This document shows, in pieces, positions 19,594 through 23,318 of a stretch of DNA of 23,318 bases. The notes under the pieces were generated by a model. The model ran no database searches, was not told the origin of the DNA, and saw only the letters and a program-made list of their open reading frames with translations. Origin of the DNA: a virus. Within the stretch, counting starts at the first letter, position 1. Each line of letters opens with the position of its first letter. The DNA is taken from IMG/VR virus record IMGVR_UViG_3300037247_001237, positions 1 through 23,318 of that record; one strand, given 5' to 3'. The translations under genes and the position numbers were made by a program.

Positions 19594-22500
19594 GCGACGC
19601 GTCACCATCCTGACCCAGCTTGTCGATCGGATCAGCAAGCCGCTGGACCAGATCAGCAAGAACTTCAGTCAGGTGAACGATTCCGCGGAGGCGGCGTCGG
19701 CGAGTTTCCGTAAGGTGACTGTGTCGGCGCGGCCGATCGCGGCCGGGCTGAAGAACGCCGGGCGGGCAGCGGCAACGACGGTCGTGGGGCTTACGGGCGT
19801 CGCCGCGTCCGCGGCGGCGGCGAGTGCCGGTGTCGGCGCCGTTGCGGCGACGACGGTGGTGGGAGCGGGCGGGCTCGCCACTCTCGCCGGCAGTGCCGCG
19901 CCTGTCGTCGACAACCTCGGCAAGATCGGTGAGCGCAGCAAGACTGCGTCCACAGACCTGGCGGCGATCGGCACGCGAGGCATCGAGACGGCCGGAAAAC
20001 TCGGCACGCTCACTGAGTCGCTCAAACAGGTCGGTCTCAACATCCGCGCGGCGTTCGTCGAACGTGGGCGCCAGGTTGAGTTTGATGTTGCGATCGAACG
20101 CAGGGCGGAAGCCTTCCGCAGGTTGGCCGCTGCTGTTACGGCCGAGCGGGAAGCGGAGCTCGCGCGGAACCGCCAGGCCAACAAGGAGGTTGCAACCACT
20201 GCAGCGGCGGTCGCCAGCCAAGAGCAAGCACTCGCCCGCCGCAACGCGCAACTCAAAATCGCCGCAGACGAAACCAAGGCAGCGACAGCGGCAAACAAGA
20301 TCGCCAGCAAGGAGGTCGATCTTCTGACGAAGGAGTTTGAGGAACTCGGGAGGGCGGAGGTGAAGGCCGCCGCCGCGTCAGAGAAGGTCACCCAGGCCGT
20401 CAGGCCGATGGCGCGTTCTGTCCGAGAGGGAGCGGACGCGAACGAGTTCCTCGGCCGCACGACTTCCTCGGCCGCGGCCGGCTTGAAGCGAGTCGAGCAG
20501 CAGGCCAAGCGAACCCAGACCACCTTCAGCAAGCTGCTCAAAACTCTGAAGCCGCTGATCGCGGGCTTCGCTGGCATCGCGCTCGTGCGTCGGAGTTTCG
20601 CCGCTGCCCAGAAGCAGGCCCAGGCAGAGGCCGCACTCTTCCAGGCGCTCCGTGGCAACGTCCAGGAGTTCGAGAAGCTGAACGCGCTCGCCAAGGAGAT
20701 CCAGTCGCGGACTGTGGTCGGTGATGAGGAAGTACTCCGGGTGTTGTCGTTGCTGGCCAACGCCGAGGTCGGGTTCGACCGGCTGGGCGTGTCGATCGAG
20801 GCCATCGTGCAGGCGTCGGCGGCGCTGCAGAAACCGCTCGACACCGTCGCCACCCAACTGCTGCAGACGCTCGCCGGCGAAGTGCCGCGGACCCTCAAGG
20901 CGCTGGTGCCGACGCTGCAGGATCTGACGAAGGAAGAACTCGCCGCCGGCGCTGCGTTCGACGTCATCGCTCGCTCGCTCGGCGGCGCCGCGGAGGCGAT
21001 CGCCCGGACTCCGTTCGGCCAGTTTGAACAGACGACCAACCGGCTCGGCGACCAGCTGGAGAAGCTCGGGGACGTGCTGGTCGGCGTCGTCAACCCGGCC
21101 ATCGAGACCGTGACGGACGCGGTCGAGGGTCTCACGGGCGCCTTCGACGGGCTCATCAGCCCCGAGACGCAGGAGGGCTTGGGTGACCTGTCGAGTGGCT
21201 TCCTGAAGCTGGTCGCTGAGGTCGCGCTCCTTTCGGGCGGGCTCCTCCTTGCCGTCAAGGCCATCAAAGGGATCCGGGCGGCGAGCATCGCGGCGGTCGG
21301 TGCCACCGCGGGTCTCACTGCCGGCCTCGGGATCGCCTTCGCGGCCGCCACGCTGCTGATCAAAATCCTCGAAGTCCAGCGAGAGCAAGAACGTCGCGAT
21401 GCTGCGGTGCGGGCGAAGAGCACGGTCGCCGTCACTCAAGCGCGTCAGCGGGAGCGCGAACGCCTTGAGCGCGCAACTGACGCGCGGATACAGAAGGCCC
21501 GGCTCGCCCTAGAGAACGAGGTCAACCGGATCCTGCAGAACACCAACCAAGTGGCCCAGGACCGCGTCCTCGCGCAAGCAAATGCACGGCTGGATCGGCA
21601 GCTCGAGCTTGAGCGGATCACAGCGGCGCAGGTGCTCGAAATCCGACGCGAACTGGAGCTCGAGGCCACCGAGTTTTCCCTCTTCGAAGCGAAACGCCGC
21701 GCTGCCGAACTACGGGCCGCCGAGGAGGCCCGTCTTCGGGAGACCCCCCCGCGCGGCATCTTCGATCCACGCGCCGAAGAAGATGCGCGAGCTGAGTTCC
21801 TCACGAACCTCGCCAAGGTGAGTCTGGAGATTCAGAACCTGCAACTGCAACAGAACGAGGCGGCGGCGCGCCTGGTCGAACAGCGGACGCAGTTCGCCCG
21901 CGAGGAGTTGCAGGCCGCGACGGATCTGCAGGCGAACTTCCGCGCCGAGCTCGCCCAAACGGATGCGCTGGTGGAGGCCGGCACGATCACGATCGAGCAA
22001 GGGTTCGCCCGCACCGCAGATGCGGGTGCCCGTGTGCAGGACGCACTGGAGGAGGTCCAGTTCAGGATCAGCGACCTGTTCTCTGGCGAGGGCATCGACT
22101 TCGATGAACTCCAATCCAAAGTCGACCAGGTGGTCGCGCTCATGTTCCAAGCCGACGCGACCACAGATGCCCAGCGGGCAGTGTTCGCGGCCGCGCAAAT
22201 CAAGCGCGACGAGGAGATCGCCGCGGCTGAGTTCCGGCTCGGCCAGATCCGATTGAATCAGAACGCCGAGATCCAGAACCGGCTCGTCGCCCTCCAAGAA
22301 GCCCGCATCGATCGTCTGATCGAGCTCGACCAGATCACACCGGGCGCGGCGAGTGCGGACCGCCAACGTCTCGCGCTGCAGCTTGTCAACGTCGAGATTG
22401 CCGAACAGGAAGCAGCACTGCGCCGTCTCGCGGAGACGCAAGTCCTGAACGCGGACCAACGCGGCGAACAACTGGAGCGGCAAACCGCGGCGGAGCTCGC

Positions 22501-23318
22501 CCTCCAGCAAGCAACCGTCTCCCGACAACAGATCCTGGTCGAGTTGTCGAACCAGCGCAGCGCGGGGTTCCAGGCTGAGATCGACGGCGCGACGGAAGCG
22601 CTTGCGGTGCTGGAGAAGTTGGAGGAAGACCTACAGAAACAGATCGAGGCCGGTTCGATCACGGTTGTCGAGGCCCAGGCGCGACAGGCCGCGGCGGTCG
22701 AGACGTTTCGCCTGGCGGTCGCGGCGGCGCGCGAGGAACTCCGACTGCTTGGGTCGGGTGAGGACATCGACCCGATCGAGTTCGAAGAACGCGTCGCGGA
22801 GCTCAACGCGATCCTCCAAGACGGACTCGTCACCCCGGAACTCAAGCAAGAGATCCAGACGCTCGGGCAGTTCCTGGTCGAGAACCTCGAGGCACCGCTG
22901 ACGGGTCTGTTCAGTGATCTCATCTCGGGCACGAAGTCGGTCCGCAATGCCTTCGCCGACATGCTCGACGCGATCGCGGATCAGATCGCCAAGTTCCTCA
23001 TCCAGCAGGCCGTCCAGGGGCTGCTCGGTTTGCTCGGTGGCACCGGCCCCGGCGGCCCCGGCGCGGGGTTCTCGTTGCTCGGCCGGAACGAAGGCGGGAT
23101 TGTCCCGGCGCGCCTGGCGGCAGGTGGAACCGTGCCGGGTTCCGGTCCGAACGTCGACTCCGTCCCCGCTATGCTGACGCCGGGCGAGTTCGTGATGCGC
23201 CGGAGCGCGGTCCAGCACTACGGCGCCTCGGTGATGGAGGGGATCAACCGAATGGTCGTGCCGTCGGATCTGATCCGCCACTTCCGCGCTATCGGTCGGA
23301 CGCCCTCACCATCGGGCG
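19586..23318 (+). CDS. tape measure protein (partial, runs off right edge)
   Basis: At least 1,244 residues are present with no stop before the window end. The start is ATG 19586, overlapping the GT-frame stop, with GAGGGG at 19575-19580. Residues about 60-105 form an Ala/Gly-rich hydrophobic segment, then long charged helices follow. Residues about 350-510 match the common siphophage domain (VVGDEEVLRVLSLLANAEVG, then LQTLAGEVPRTLKALVPTL). A second hydrophobic segment lies at about 548-595. Residues about 610-1130 are coiled-coil rich in Gln, Glu, Arg and Ala. Around 1170-1215 is the classic motif GGIVPARLAAGGTVPG followed by VPAMLTPGEFVMR and YGASVMEGIN. The protein sets tail length and may pass into the host envelope during DNA ejection. 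The remaining C-terminus, possibly with a peptidase domain, lies outside the window. Confidence 0.94.
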   Translation, partial: MVERRVTILTQLVDRISKPLDQISKNFSQVNDSAEAASASFRKVTVSARPIAAGLKNAGRAAATTVVGLTGVAASAAAASAGVGAVAATTVVGAGGLATLAGSAAPVVDNLGKIGERSKTASTDLAAIGTRGIETAGKLGTLTESLKQVGLNIRAAFVERGRQVEFDVAIERRAEAFRRLAAAVTAEREAELARNRQANKEVATTAAAVASQEQALARRNAQLKIAADETKAATAANKIASKEVDLLTKEFEELGRAEVKAAAASEKVTQAVRPMARSVREGADANEFLGRTTSSAAAGLKRVEQQAKRTQTTFSKLLKTLKPLIAGFAGIALVRRSFAAAQKQAQAEAALFQALRGNVQEFEKLNALAKEIQSRTVVGDEEVLRVLSLLANAEVGFDRLGVSIEAIVQASAALQKPLDTVATQLLQTLAGEVPRTLKALVPTLQDLTKEELAAGAAFDVIARSLGGAAEAIARTPFGQFEQTTNRLGDQLEKLGDVLVGVVNPAIETVTDAVEGLTGAFDGLISPETQEGLGDLSSGFLKLVAEVALLSGGLLLAVKAIKGIRAASIAAVGATAGLTAGLGIAFAAATLLIKILEVQREQERRDAAVRAKSTVAVTQARQRERERLERATDARIQKARLALENEVNRILQNTNQVAQDRVLAQANARLDRQLELERITAAQVLEIRRELELEATEFSLFEAKRRAAELRAAEEARLRETPPRGIFDPRAEEDARAEFLTNLAKVSLEIQNLQLQQNEAAARLVEQRTQFAREELQAATDLQANFRAELAQTDALVEAGTITIEQGFARTADAGARVQDALEEVQFRISDLFSGEGIDFDELQSKVDQVVALMFQADATTDAQRAVFAAAQIKRDEEIAAAEFRLGQIRLNQNAEIQNRLVALQEARIDRLIELDQITPGAASADRQRLALQLVNVEIAEQEAALRRLAETQVLNADQRGEQLERQTAAELALQQATVSRQQILVELSNQRSAGFQAEIDGATEALAVLEKLEEDLQKQIEAGSITVVEAQARQAAAVETFRLAVAAAREELRLLGSGEDIDPIEFEERVAELNAILQDGLVTPELKQEIQTLGQFLVENLEAPLTGLFSDLISGTKSVRNAFADMLDAIADQIAKFLIQQAVQGLLGLLGGTGPGGPGAGFSLLGRNEGGIVPARLAAGGTVPGSGPNVDSVPAMLTPGEFVMRRSAVQHYGASVMEGINRMVVPSDLIRHFRAIGRTPSPSG

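Noticed and set aside
19669-21435. 588-residue open frame on the minus strand opposite the tape measure
   Set aside because: It is extremely rich in Ser, Ala and Arg with no recognisable motif. This is expected from reading a strongly C/G-third-position gene backwards.
1-23318. Integrase, attachment site, tRNA, rRNA, insertion sequence or CRISPR array
   Set aside because: No recombinase motifs, cloverleaf sequences, inverted-repeat-bounded transposase or direct-repeat arrays were seen. The window therefore cannot distinguish a free phage from a prophage.

Overview
The window is a stretch of a GC-rich, tailed double-stranded DNA phage genome or prophage, almost certainly a long-tailed siphovirus of the HK97 capsid type. 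Every supported gene is on the + strand, packed with TGATG, ATGA or TAATG junctions, and no gap exceeds about 120 bases. Hallmark genes are an HK97-type portal, an S78-type prohead protease, an HK97-fold major capsid protein, a gp6-like connector, a gp10-like neck protein, a tail tube protein, a tail assembly chaperone with a probable -1 frameshift, and a very long tape measure protein that runs off the right edge. The host cannot be named. Strong GC preference at third codon positions, plus five candidate promoters whose -10 boxes all read TANNNT, fit a high-GC bacterium such as an actinobacterium, but this is inference only.

Layout. (1) 1-556: the end of an unidentified gene, a small membrane protein and a membrane-anchored coiled-coil protein, possibly a lysis cluster. 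(2) 556-5899: fibre and adsorption-like proteins. These are an 872-residue beta-helix-like protein, two small beta-rich proteins, and a 549-residue fibre built on about 14 YadA-head-like repeats and ending in a conserved phage fibre motif. (3) 5917-7972: an unrecognised acidic protein, a small protein with a histone-like basic tail, and a ParB-domain DNA methyltransferase that appears to lack about 40 residues of its catalytic core. (4) 8089-9300: two unrecognised, probably structural proteins. (5) 9249-15543: the head module, comprising a portal fused to a MuF-type head morphogenesis domain, a protease fused to a second domain plus an acidic coiled-coil tail, the major capsid protein and a probable accessory capsid protein. 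(6) 15627-19593: a microprotein, an Ig-like protein, the connector, neck, tail terminator candidate, tail tube and tail chaperones. (7) 19586-end: the tape measure.

How the genes fit together. The portal nucleates the procapsid, the protease with its acidic tail probably serves as both maturation enzyme and scaffold, and the capsid protein forms the shell. Connector, neck and terminator proteins join the head to a tube polymerised around the tape measure with help from the chaperones. Unusually, fibre genes lie upstream of the head genes, and no terminase lies next to the portal.

The least conventional features are the portal-MuF fusion, the protease-scaffold fusion, the bacterial-adhesin-like repeats in a phage fibre, the internally shortened methyltransferase, and a recurring promoter-plus-hairpin element in five intergenic gaps. 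I saw no tRNA, CRISPR array, insertion sequence, integrase or attachment site.
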